From positions 5,422,915 through 5,486,914 of the forward strand of contig NC_084771.1 in NCBI RefSeq assembly GCF_028858725.1: a stretch of 64,000 nucleotides of DNA, read 5' to 3'. The DNA comes from Colius striatus. Taxonomy: Eukaryota > Chordata > Aves > Coliiformes > Coliidae. Below the pieces are notes generated by a model. The model was not told where the DNA came from. It ran no database searches and saw nothing but the letters and a program-made list of their open reading frames with translations. This document shows positions 13,362 through 24,098 of this stretch, in pieces; position 1 is the first letter of the stretch; each line of letters begins with the position of its first letter. A program made the translations under genes and the position numbers.

Positions 13362-13849
13362 TCAGTGCTTCAGGAAGCAGAGAATTTTTTTCAAGAAATG
13401 ACCATGTGAAGTACTGTTATAGATGTTCCAATCCTGGTTTGGATCAGTCTTCACCATGTACAACTCTCCTGCGTGGATATCCTCAAAGTTAGCACTGAAG
13501 TTGTTCGGATTGAACTGAACCCATACAGTGTACCTGTAGTCACTTGTACGCATGGAATAGCCCATGATTCTGATGTCTTTCAGCTTCGGCTTGTCAGAGT
13601 TCCACTGAGGAGTGTCTGCAGGCCGGGGATATTGGCTGAAAGCAACAGGTTCTTCATCAAAACACCTGTAAGGCTCATCACACTCATCTTTCTCTTCAGA
13701 GGCATTAAAGTAGCGGACAATGCTCACCCCCTCAGTGCACAGTGCAACATGAAACGAAGTCTCTGGGCACGCAGGAGGAAGTTGCAGGCCAGCAAGTTCA
13801 GCAAGGGTTGAAAACAGAGACACAAGCTCGACTACTTTTTTGCTTCGCC
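13362..13849 (-). CDS. IDS: IDS exon 9 (coding part) and stop
   Basis: 488 nt to the TAA-type stop at 13364-13362. It codes for the C-terminal domain from [18 protein letters not shown] through [19 protein letters not shown] to [19 protein letters not shown]. The acceptor CAATTCTAG has a weak pyrimidine tract. The ending [18 protein letters not shown] is a few residues longer than human and unlike it. Confidence 0.95.
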
Positions 13850-16800
13850 CTAGAATTGTCAAGACACAAGTTATGGAATGTGACAGTTTGACAGACACTG
13901 GTAGAACACTTTAGAAACTTATTCTGATAATTAAGATGGTGTTTTATTGAAAGTGCTCTGTACTGGACTTGTGGGGTAACAAAACCAAGGCAATTAAGGT
14001 GTGGCAGTTACCTCTGAAGATATTCATCTATGCCTTTATGATGTATTTTTCGTAAGAAAAATTTGCACTTATGTTTCTCAAATGTGCAGCCTCTGTGCCA
14101 ATAACATTCATTACTTTGAAAAAGAACTCTTCAGAAAGATAAAGCAAATTCCACTGTCAATAGTTTAACATGAGAGTGCCTACAGCAAAGGAGTTTCCTA
14201 TGCCGTTCTTAAGTTCAGATACTACACAGAGAACATTTGTGGATCACTGCTGGAAAGGCAGCAGTCCCACTACAAAAGGTAGGTCAAGTACCCTTTCAGG
14301 CAACCACATCACACAAATAAACCCTCTGTTGCATTAACACAGACATCTTGCTGTTTCCACTACAGCAGACCAAAGCAAAAGTTTGTGTACAAGGATTCCA
14401 TTCATCATTCTGTTTCTCATCAGTACAAGCAGCACAGGCAATGACACTGACTCAAGCCGCCTGTAGGCAACGTACCATTACACCACTTCTCCTTTACACA
14501 TATCCACTGCAAACAAAAAAATAAATGCTGGACATTTACCTTGAGGTACCAAGCCTGAAATATGGTTAAAAGGGTCAAGATAGGGGAAGACTCTGTCTCC
14601 TTGACCAACAGAGGAAGTTGTCACTCCTGGTACATAAAACATCAGCGGCACACGAGTAGCAACATCAAAATTGCTGTATTTTGCCCATTCACCATGTTCT
14701 CCCAGGGACCATCCTAAATGACAAAGAATACAATTCAGAGCAGATACTGAGCTGTAATTTAGTAGTCATTTCTTCTTCACTATAAATTGACTCTGGCTGT
14801 TGAGGTCACTAGTCTATTACCAAGGTTATATTAAAAGGCAAATAACAATCTGTATTTAAATATAACAAGACATTTTTTCTAGTGTGAAAGCTATTTCAAC
14901 AGCCACCTAAATCTTGCAACTTGATAGTCCTTTATTAAGGAAATAATTATATCTTTCCTTATTCCCTCTACTCTAGATTAGAATTAGGAAATCAGTATTG
15001 AAACAGCAGAAAAGAGGAACTGGGGCGTGTCACAGCACTTGCAAGAGTCTCCAGATCAATTCCACAAAGCACTCATTTAAGTTTTGGGCAGCTGCCAGCT
15101 CTCCAATACTCCTGTTAACACTGTAACTGAACATCCCTGGGAGCCAAGGCTGCTATCTATGCCAGACTGCCATATCAGGATGTTAACCCTGAGGAAGCAA
15201 TAGAGATCAAAACTCTTTAGCTCTCCTCTTTCTCTCGGAAGAGCTGCCAACATGACTTCCTTCCAGGCAGACTTATTGCCAGCTTCACTTTGGGGAAAGA
15301 CAAAGGAGCTCTATGACAGCTATGTTAACACAGGATTTTTTTGGATCACTTTGCTAGCCATGGTTCTGGAAACACCAACTGTTCACAGTTAACCACAGCA
15401 AGAAAAAGAGGAATTCAGTTTACAATGGAAAGTCCAAGTCAAAGTAGCAAGTCAGAATGAACATCTAGTCACTAGTACCAGAAGTATTAATCCCACTGCT
15501 CTACAACTCATAAAGGCTTGTTTATACACACACACTCACAGAAGTCAACCCAAATTGACTACATATGTGAGTTCAAATTAATTCAAGTAAGTCATGTTCT
15601 AACTTGTTTAAGTCAGCTAAGCCATCTGCCAATTAAAGGGATCATGGGGGTAGTTATTTTAATGAATATTAGAGTATTGAAACAAACATTAAATGCGTGA
15701 GGTATTTGTCCCATGATTCATTCTTTTTTATCACCAGGATTCAGACAGAGTGTGTAAGACCTCAATTATGAGGGGAGAGTCATAATGCTATCAGTTTAGA
15801 TACTCAGCAAGCAGCAATGACAAGTGCAAGAAAACACACTTCAGTGGCTAATGAGAAAGCCTGTCACCCACTGTACCAGACGGTTCTCTGCAAATTGCTA
15901 GGGGGGAGGAGTGGTTGCTATCCTTTCGCAGCACGATTTCCAGCAAGAGTTACCACTTGGGTAGGAAGTAGGAATATAGCAGGCTCAGCCCAGCATTTGG
16001 GCAGGTCATCTCATCACTCACTAGCAAAACCCCCAATCTGATAAAGACAGGTGTCTGCAGGGGAGCAGAACTGTGCTGCCACAGACGCCTGTTGTCAGTC
16101 CATTTAGACAGACTAGCCAGATATAGTAGCTGTATAGTGTACTATACTATATACAAGTATAGTAGCTGTAGTGTACTTCATATACAAGGGGACAATCTGC
16201 TGCCTAGTCTTGCTGGCCATTCTATTTCTGATACAAGTCAGGATTCCACTGGCCTTCTTGGCCACCTGGGCACACTGCCAGATCACACTCAGCTGGATGG
16301 TGGCCAATATCCCCTGCTCCTTTTCCCCCCAGAGAGCTTTTCAGCCACTCTGCCCCAGGCCTGTAGCATTGCCTGGGGCTATTGTGGCCCAGGTACAGGA
16401 CCTGGCACTTGATCACTTTAAATCTCATACAATTGGCCTCAGCCCATCACTCCTGTCTGTTCAGATCTATTTGCAGAGCCTTCCTGCCATCAGATGAACA
16501 CTCCTACTCAACTCGGTGTCACCTTCCAAATGACTGAGAGTGCCCTCGATGGCCTCGGAGTGGGAGAAACGCAGAGCCTCGGGCCTCTGTGCAAACGCTG
16601 GCTGGATCTGCGGCCCCGGGGCTCGAACCCGCGATTCCCACCCCGGGGCGCGCGGCCTCTCCCCTCGGCCAGTCCCCGGGTGGACAGTGCACAGCGCCCC
16701 CTACCGCCCGCACACCGCACCGCCGCTTCCCTCCCGCCACAGGCGCGGGGCCGTGCCCGGGACCTGCTCGGGCCACTGCGGGGCCACCAGCACTGCCCAG

Positions 16801-19800
16801 GGGCCCCTGCCCGCCCAGCGCAGGGGATAGGGCTGCACAAGAGGAATCCTTTAGGCACACACGTCCGCTGGCCTCTTCGACTCGAGGCACCCCCATGTGC
16901 TCTCACACTGGCTGCTGATGCCTTTGGAGCTTTGGCTACCACGGGATCAGACCGATGGCCACTCAACAGGCGCACATCCACACAGGCGTCCAGCTCTCCT
17001 GCAAACCAACTCTGGCCCTCAGGCCTCATTACCCACCTGCTTCTTTCTTGGTCTCCCTGCCCATGGAGTCAGTCTGACCATAGCAACTCTGATCACAGGG
17101 AAGTACTGCACAGAACGGAATTTCCCTTTCAGGACAAGGAGACAAGTCTCTTGGGAAACAGCTGCGGCAGTTAGAAGGAGGAGTTTATGCCTAGGCTACA
17201 GTAACACTGTTGAGGTTTGGATGACCATCAATCAACAGCTTCATTGTGCAAACCTGATTACTCTGTACCCCTGAAGAGGGGCCAGAGGCTGACAGGGAGG
17301 GAACCTCCTGCCTCGGAAGGCCCAAAGGCTGGCTGGCTGTGGAATTAGCACAAAGTCAGCAAGGACCTCTGGTAACTGCGAAGGTGGCAGGAAGAGATTG
17401 CAAACACCAATTCAAGACCAGAAAGACCTGCCTCCCCACATTTGGAAGGAGCATGTGTGTTACCTTACACAGGAGGCAAGGCTAATTTAAATATAACTAA
17501 CCAGTAGTGGAAGGACTGGTAATTACTAACCAATGAGTGTAAACTTAGGCAGGATTTTGCTAATCAAGTGACAGGTTAAATATGTGAACATTCTTTTGTC
17601 TGCTGGCTGTGTGGAATTACCACCTTGCACCCATCTTTGCACAAATATGATATAAAGGGATCTCAACTCTGTGTATGTACTTATTGCACACCAGCTATCA
17701 AATCCTGTTGGTGGAAAAACAGCTCTGCTGTACATTACGTGAACGCACACTTGATTAATATGCCAGCACCGAGTTGCACAATGAAGTTATTAACACCAAG
17801 CTGGAGAGAAACTGAAATCCTTACCATGATCAGCAGTAAAAACTACTATTGTGCTATTTGAGAGTCCTATATCATCCAAAGCATTCAAGAGCAGACCAAC
17901 TTGCATATCCAAGTATGAAACTGCTGCATAATAGCTCTGACGAATCTGCCGCTGCAAGAAAACAGGAGAGAGAGGAAAAAAAAGTTTGCTTTCCCCTAGA
18001 CACACACAGAGGAGAACTGGTAGGTGGCTGTGTAAGTAAAGGAACTAAAAGATTTTAATTCTACAGCTTTATTTTTTAATTGTCTGTAGCCTGATTAATG
18101 TCCCAGAAAAGGTGAATGGAGGAGTAGTTAGAAAACGCTATCTATTTCCCAGGAGTTCCCTCAAGCAAGATGTTGCAAACCAACCAGTTCTGCCTCTGTC
18201 AAGGTCCAGCCAGTGAACCTTATTTTGTCACATACACTGTAAAGTCAAGGAAAACCTTGCAAAAGAAGATGCACCAAGTGGTGGCTTGAGACACAAACAG
18301 ATACAGATAAAAACAAACACAACATTGGTAGTTGCTACATACATTTTATTATACACAGATAAGGAGCATGTACTGCTATCACCAGTTGAAGCTGATTGCT
18401 TCCTCCCCATCCACACTTGCCTCACTGCAGTTACAGTGAAGGTTTGCCTACAAAGCTAGAGGTGACAGTACATAAGGCAGGGAATTCATAGCCTTTGCAA
18501 ACTGACAGTTGGGAACACCTCAATACCTGGGAACATCTAAGAGCAGCCCACTGCTCCCTTGCATTTGAAGAAGTTAAGGTAGTATCGTACCGACAGCTTA
18601 CCTGGAAGTCATCTGGAAGTGGCCCATAAGGAAAACTAACATTCAAGGCTTCCACATCATCTCTCTGTCTGATATCCGTCCAGGGGTTGTAAGCCACAGA
18701 AGGCAGTTTCTCAGGCACCCAAGGATCTGGGGCTAATGTGATGTTTTCCAAGGGATACAACTTGAGAAATTCCTTTACAAACAAACACACATAAAGACCA
18801 CCCTCATCTCCAAGGTCTATTGGAATCTTTGTGTTGTAAAGCAGCAACCTTTTCCCCTTGCATGACCCTTTACAAGGCTTCACTCCCCCTCCCCCAGAGC
18901 ACAAAAGCTAGCAATACTACAACCAACCAATTCCCAAAAAATACTGAGCTAGTAAGGACCTAAGAACAGCCTCCTGCATCTCAAAGCAACACTGAAAAAG
19001 AAGGTCCTGCACAACTTCTTCTGAAACAAGCAGGAGTTTTGCCACCAACTCAAACACGGAATGCAGTACAAGATCTGAAAAGGCCTCAGTACATCACACT
19101 CCAAGCTGAACACTATCTCTACGCAGTAGCAGTCACTATTATGGTGGCAGAAGCCTGGCTTTTGGCTGAGTGTTCACAACTCAATCTCACTAAACACCCT
19201 GAAACGCAACACAGGCAACTGCTAAAATTGCACCAAATCAAGGCTGGTTTTCAGCTTGTATTCCAGAAACAGCAAGAAAGCATTTGTGGAAACAGCTTTG
19301 AAAGCAAAAGCAATGCTTGTCTAACTTCCTCTCCCCGTGTGCCCCACTTTCCTCACCTGTGGGTACCTCAGTGGGATATGTGGTTTGTGGTAACCGACAG
19401 CCAGGAAGAATTTTTGCTTCTTGGATTTCATCACGTTCAGTAAGCGTATGGCCTCTTCAGTGCTCTGAATGTCAGGCAGAGTACCACTGGGCATTTCTGT
19501 CACATTCACTGGGCACAACAAGTTAGCATAAAGTTTTCCGTCTTTTCCCCTACAAGTCTTTAAAACAAAATAAAAAATTAGTTATGTAACTGAACTCCTG
19601 CAGAAGCAAAGCAAAAATCCTCTGTTCTCTACCTTACACACCAATTTGTTTCTCAACAAGAGACTGCAGATTGGATACTAAATGAAATTTCACAATTTCT
19701 ATGAACAGCAAAAATGCCAAGCACACTAACAACTGAGCAAACAGCTTCAGGAGTTGAAGAATGCAACTTCCTTATCTATGGAAACACAGAATCCTCTTTA

Positions 19801-22800
19801 AAGCTGGGCAGAAGATTAAATGTAGTCATATGGGAAAACACACAGCTACTATGATTAAGGGAATCTCTGAACCGCTGGCAAGGCAGCAGAATTTGGTTAC
19901 ACTATATTCATGCATTTTTACTCCTTCTGATCCCAAGAGCTCATAGAAAGCTTCCTGGAAGCTACTGACTTAAGTTTCTGAGCAAATGCCAGAAGTGGCT
20001 GATGTATAATCAGTGATGAAAAATAAATTAGACTAAATGGTTTCCAGGAAAAGGTACCCCAGCAGGGTGTTTGGGAGAGAGTTGCTAAATGAAGAAAACT
20101 GTCATGGATGCAAATACTGCTATTGTTATAACCAGTCTATTGCAGCAGTATATGCAAGAACAAAGCATCACCAAGGCTGCATGTAGCCTCCCAGTTCTGC
20201 AGTGTATAGACATCAGGACACGACGCTATCACAATGTTTGCATAAAAAGTAAAACACATTCATTTGGGCCAGGAGAAACAAACATTCTAGGAAACTGAAT
20301 CAGCTGAATAAAGTTTCAGATTACTTAAAAGATCTCCACCTGTTCAGCTCTGACCTCTTTATTAAATGAAGTTCATCAAGCTTGTTGACAATGTTTTGCC
20401 ATTTACTCTGCAGAGCAAGATCAGCTTAGAAGTTGTCAACTGCACTTTTCAGATAAAGGAATTCATGACCTAGACACAAATTAACATCACTCTTTCTTGC
20501 ATTTTTGTATCTCAGTAACTTCGATTTCCAAATACTAATTTAGAAATACTTAAAATAGCTGCAGGATAGGCACATGGATTAACATGACACACAACTGAAG
20601 AGACACACCTTCCTTTGGAAGAGCAACAACAGAATATCAAACCAGCTGGTTTCTCTGTACAAGGTTGCAGTCTCGAAATCCACAGAGTATGGCCTGTGCT
20701 TCAGACAAAGAACTTGGTTATACCCTGAAAACCCTTCTCTGTTAGGGTCACAAAAGTCACCCTTACCTTATCATTTTCATACTTTTCAGTTGAAGGATGA
20801 AAGGGTGGAATGGACCAACTGTATGGATAGTCATCACTGTAGTTGGATGAAACCCCTGAAAAGGGTAAGCACATTAGAAATGCTCTAACAGCTCATTGAA
20901 ACAGAGAGAGCTCAAACACAAGTTTAACTGGTTTTCAGTTGTTTTTTAAAAACACACTAAAAGAAACATTTCAAATGATCTTTGACAACTGTGAAAAAGA
21001 AAAGCTTTTTGACTTTTATTTCTTGGTTAAAACAGAAACTTTGTCCTGAAATGCACCTTTTACTGGTGAGAGGTACTCAAGCCTCCTCAAGAACTTTACT
21101 TCAGGGAACAGCGACAAAAAAAGCCACCAAAAAAGAAAGGATTAAAAATAGCCTTTACATACATCCTTATTTAGCTTTACCATTAACCAAAAGTTCATAT
21201 ATCCACAAAAGTTTAGTTCTGGGGTAAAGAACCATCAAAAAGAGGATCAGTATTACAGTATTTTTCATCCTAGTAATGTTACTGGTTTTTAACCCGTGAA
21301 TTTCTGTAGTATGGTAGTATGTGCCATACATCCTATATTTCCTGATCAAGACAGACAACGTATTACAAAACATGAAACGTGTACATGCAGAACTAAAATG
21401 ATGAGGCTGCTCTGTCATTTCATCTTCAGCAGCTACCTAACCCCTAGACATTTTTAGAATGTTAGACATTTATTCCCATAATCCCTAGACAAGATGTGAA
21501 AATATTCATTAGATAAGAGTCACCTAGTATATTAATCTCCAACACCTTAAGATTCCAAACGAAGATTTAAAAGACAACCTTCAGTCACTGTATGATCTGT
21601 CTCAGGATTATGACTTAGGTTGTCAGTACAGACAAGAATCACACAGTTGACATGAACAAGCAAAGCCTGTGAGAAAATACATGTTAAGCACGTGTATATT
21701 AAAAAGATGACAATTCAAATCATACCAGGATGAAAAACTTTCCCCACAGACAGGGTCACGTAGCCATTCTCCTTGAAATACTGGGGCATTGTGGAGTAGT
21801 TTCCTGCGTGTACTCTCCAGTAGGAGTAGAAGTCGTACAGTCGGGTACTATCAGGTCTGCGTCCAGTAAGGAAAGACACTCTACTGGGAGCACACACAGC
21901 TTGCTGAGGAGGGACATCAAAGAGCATCGATTTGGAACAAAAAGCAAAACATGCATGTCAACTGATTTAGGTGCAGCTGGACAAAACATTTAAGGCTCAG
22001 GAACTGCAATGAAGGTGTTTCATACCAAACCAAACTGCAATGAACACCATTCTTATTACGAATCTCATTTCCTAATTGTAAGCTTTCAGGAAGATGTACA
22101 TTTATCTATTTCTATTTTTCCCCCAAATAATCAATTCCTAAGCACAAAAAGCTTTGGTTCTGCAACTAGTGGTCAGGCTGCATTGAAGACAGTGCTTTTG
22201 AAATCTAATAGCTCAAACTCACACAGAATTAAGCAGCTGGACTATACTGACAGAAGCCAACATCTAGTTGATCAGGACTGCCTTAAGAATAATGAAAAGG
22301 ACAAACATACAGAAACCCCAGGTTACTGTTCAAAGGCCTCACCAATTCTGTTTCGGATTGGCAGGAGCCAAGAGTCCTGATCCCTAACCAGAGTTAGATT
22401 CAAATTTCTAATTTCTCAGCAGAAAAAAACCTTGGGAATGTAGGTATCCAATGCAAAATACCTTAGAAATGAGCAACTAGTGTGATTTCGAGTCCTGTAT
22501 TGAAGAGTGATGCTTACCACACCAGCTGCCCCTTCATAGAAATCTACAGATTTGCTCAAAAGAAACAAAATAAGAAAAGCATAGTATTCTTATAAACAGA
22601 AAAATGAAGAATTCTAATTTAGTAAAACAGCATTTTTAAGCAGCACTTTCTTGCTAACAGTGGCATTAAACTCCTCCAAAGGCTACAAAAATATTCAAAA
22701 TGCCCCGTTTTCATTTTTTCCCCTTAGTAAGACAGGTTCATACAGTTCACATAGTATAGTTCAGTCCAATCACTTATTTTCTACTGGAAATGCTTAAGGT

Positions 22801-23801
22801 TAATAAATACTTGCTTTTTCTGACAGTCTTCTAACACCTACTGGGATAAAAACAGTAATTACTTTGCACAGAGCAAACTTTCTGAAGTTATTTATCTCAC
22901 CTGTGCATATGCATTGCTGAACACAACACTTTGAGATGCAAGCTGATCGATGTTTGGAGATTTCACAAGTTTATCTCCGTAACAGCCCAAAACAGGACGC
23001 AAATCGTCCACAACTATGAAGAGGATATTCATGCCATCTGTGAAGAGACAGAATTCAGAATATATTACCTTCAGCTCCTGTAAGCACAGACTACTTTGTG
23101 TAAATTTCTTTACAAGTTTTTAACTCTTAAGTATACTTAAAAATATATATGAAATTGACAAGAACAGTTGTATCTTTGCAAGGAAGTGTGAATACTAGGA
23201 TTAATTCCTTCAACATGTAGGAATACATGTGCTCTAGACAGAATAGTAGTGATTTCTGCTTCCCTTCTGATTTCATTGCTTCCTCTCATACTGCTCTCCT
23301 CAGCTGCCTTCAGTGGGCTACAGAAAGGTGATGGGAAAGAGAGGCATTTTATAGTTTTTCCATTCTACAGCCTAGAAGCTTTCAGGGGGGTGTTTGGACA
23401 AAGGGACACCTCAGAGAGTGTTATGCTATATAACTCTGCTCCAAACAGATCAATTAATTACTATTTTTTCCTCAAACACCCTCCTAAGGAAACCAACTCA
23501 AATGCGGTTCAGAGTCCCCACACTGCTGCGGGCGTTCAAAGCCAGCGACTTTTCCCGCAGCAAACCCTGCTTCGCACCAAGGCCGGTGTGAGCCGAGCCG
23601 AGCCGCGCCCAGGGCCCACGGGCAGGCCCGGCCCGACCGCTTCCCCACAGACGCGGGGCTGCGGCCCTCCCGCTGCCCGGCAGAACGAACCCGCCCGGGA
23701 CCCACCGCACCTCTGGGCCCCACCGCCGCCCGCGTGGAGCCATGGCGGAGCAGCTCCAGCAAGCAGAGGCAGAGCAAAGTGGCAGAGACGGCCGCCGCCA
23801 T
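13362..23801 (-). CDS. IDS: Iduronate 2-sulfatase, complete nine-exon gene
   Basis: Lysosomal exo-sulfatase that removes the 2-O-sulfate from terminal iduronate in dermatan and heparan sulfate. The minus-strand exons are 23801-23711, 23037-22901, 21903-21726, 20855-20767, 19557-19357, 18772-18602, 17951-17825, 14713-14540 and 13849-13362. All junctions are GT-AG and the phases agree, giving 1656 nt and 551 aa; human is 550 aa. A hydrophobic signal peptide occupies about residues 4-18. Metal-binding Asp41-Asp42 lie in IVVDDLRP. The sulfatase signature CAPSR has the formylglycine-forming Cys at residue 80 (human Cys84). A second active-site pair, Asp330-His331, precedes [25 protein letters not shown] and [17 protein letters not shown] are family blocks. 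The start ATG has a good context (GGAGATGG); an in-frame ATG at 23,903 would add 34 residues before the signal peptide and is unlikely. The last residues (KKILCFLKH) differ from the human end. TMEM185A is divergent to the right. The gene looks intact. Confidence 0.97.
13850..14539 (-). other. IDS: IDS intron 8
   Basis: 690 bp with no repeat or exon-like feature that I can see. Confidence 0.8.
14540..14713 (-). CDS. IDS: IDS exon 8
   Basis: 174 nt, equal to human. It starts [20 protein letters not shown] and ends SGLVPQ. The segment [19 protein letters not shown] is less conserved, as expected for the family. The acceptor is CATTTAG and the donor CAAG|GTAAAT. Confidence 0.95.
16122..16187 (+). 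repeat. Short tandem duplication
   Basis: TATAGTAGCTGTATAGTGTA at 16,122 recurs nearly unchanged at 16,158 (TATAGTAGCTGTAGTGTACT), each followed by a related ATATACAAG tail. Two copies, period about 36 bp, immediately before the CR1 fragment. Confidence 0.75.
16188..16560 (-). mobile_element. CR1-type LINE fragment, antisense
   Basis: Read on the + strand this matches the reverse complement of a familiar avian CR1 region: GGCCTTCTTGGCCACCTGGG, CACACTGCCAGATCACACTC, CCTGTAGCATTGC, GTACAGGACCTGGCACTT, AATCTCATACAATTGGCC, CAGATCTATTTGCAGAGCC, and a CAACTCGGTGTCA phrase. The element is therefore in minus orientation, the same as IDS. Both ends of the full element are missing, including the terminal ATTCTATG tandem. 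Subfamily not assigned. Confidence 0.85.
16560..16905. other. Intronic GC-rich, CpG-rich island
   Basis: Sharply bounded GC-rich sequence with many CpGs inside otherwise AT-leaning IDS intron 7. Because stops are rare, frames are open on both strands; none looks like a protein I know. The minus strand contains GGTTCGAGCCC and TGGCCGAGGGG, resembling Pol III B and A boxes, but no cloverleaf forms. It could be an intronic promoter-like island, a GC-rich insertion or a relic of a first exon. Confidence 0.6.
17825..17951 (-). CDS. IDS: IDS exon 7
   Basis: 127 nt, equal to human. It codes for [19 protein letters not shown] and ends FTADH, the active-site Asp-His pair. The acceptor is TTCTTGCAG and the donor CATG|GTAAGG. 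Confidence 0.96.
18602..18772 (-). CDS. IDS: IDS exon 6
   Basis: 171 nt, equal to human. It codes for [17 protein letters not shown] and, further on, [20 protein letters not shown]. The acceptor is TTGTAAAG and the donor CCAG|GTAAGC. Confidence 0.96.
19357..19557 (-). CDS. IDS: IDS exon 5
   Basis: 201 nt, equal to human. It starts [17 protein letters not shown] and ends [17 protein letters not shown]. The paired cysteines TC and LLC match the known disulfide region of the human enzyme. Acceptor TTTAAAG, donor ACAG|GTGAGG. Confidence 0.96.
20767..20855 (-). CDS. IDS: IDS exon 4
   Basis: 89 nt, equal to human. It codes for [18 protein letters not shown] and then [11 protein letters not shown]. 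Acceptor TTTTCAG, donor AAG|GTAAGG. The frame is set by the phase-1 junctions on both sides. Confidence 0.95.
21726..21903 (-). CDS. IDS: IDS exon 3, carries the catalytic cysteine
   Basis: 178 nt, equal to human. It begins [18 protein letters not shown], containing the C-x-P-S-R sulfatase signature, and continues through [20 protein letters not shown]. An N-glycosylation sequon (NYS) lies in HAGNYST. The donor is CTG|GTATG. Confidence 0.97.
22901..23037 (-). CDS. IDS: IDS exon 2
   Basis: 137 nt, the same length as human exon 2. It codes for [14 protein letters not shown] with the two metal-binding aspartates, then [19 protein letters not shown]. The acceptor is TTCACAG and the donor CACAG|GTGAG. 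Confidence 0.96.
23711..23801 (-). CDS. IDS: IDS exon 1 (coding part)
   Basis: Codes for residues 1-30 plus one base. It starts at ATG 23801-23799 with the leader [18 protein letters not shown], then a short polar stretch ending VGPR. The donor is AGAG|GTGCGG. It sits inside the CpG island. Confidence 0.9.
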
Positions 23802-23956
23802 CTCCGCGAGCGGCGGGGGCGGGCCGGGCCCTGCCCCGGCTCTAACCCTCCCCGCCCCAACCGGCTCCGTCACCCGGAGGCCGCCGTTCCCCCGCGACTC
23901 CACAGCAGGGCGCTGTGGCGCCGCGCAGCAGCCCGTGCGGGAGGAGGCCGCCGCGC

Positions 23957-24098
23957 CGGGCAGGGCCGGTGCGGGGCAGCGGGGAGCGGCCGGGCCCGTG
24001 CAGGGGGCGGCCGGGCCGGTGCGGGGCAGTGGGGAGCAGCTGGGCCGGTGCGGGGAGCGGCCGGGCCGGTGCGGGGAGCGGCCGGGCCGGTGCGGGTG
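23957..24098. repeat. GC-rich minisatellite in the IDS promoter
   Basis: The phrase GGGCCGGTGCGGGG starts at 23,963, 24,013, 24,042, 24,063 and 24,084. The last copies are a clean 21-bp tandem (GGGCCGGTGCGGGGAGCGGCC); the earlier ones are diverged or longer. It lies about 160-300 bp upstream of the IDS ATG, where copy-number change could alter promoter activity. Confidence 0.85.

Larger units (their letters stand above)
14714..17824 (-). other. IDS: IDS intron 7, the longest intron
   Basis: 3.1 kb. It contains a local tandem duplication at 16,122-16,187, a minus-strand CR1 fragment at 16,188-16,560, an abutting GC-rich island to about 16,905, and a stretch with a TATA-like motif near 17,650. 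The rest (14,714-16,120) shows nothing. Confidence 0.8.
17952..23710 (-). other. IDS: IDS introns 1 to 6 region
   Basis: The introns between exons 1 and 7 lie here: about 650, 821, 997, 870, 1209 and 584 bp for introns 6 to 1 reading left to right. I see no interspersed repeat, nested gene or RNA gene in them; the exons are listed separately. Confidence 0.7.

Noticed and set aside
16600-16690. tRNA gene on the minus strand, suggested by A-box-like TGGCCGAGGGG and B-box-like GGTTCGAGCCC at tRNA spacing
   Set aside because: The 7-bp acceptor arms do not pair, the T-stem has a mismatch and no cloverleaf can be drawn; the motifs are plausible by chance in such GC-rich DNA. A retroviral primer-binding site was also considered, but the TGG is at the wrong distance from the T-loop complement.
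16494-17274. Long overlapping frames on both strands in IDS intron 7
   Set aside because: They arise from low stop frequency in GC-rich sequence, occur on both strands and partly cover a CR1 fragment.
23484-23903. IDS start at the upstream in-frame ATG (23,903)
   Set aside because: It would put 34 Gly/Pro/Arg-rich residues before the signal peptide; the ATG at 23,801 has a better context and gives the expected leader.
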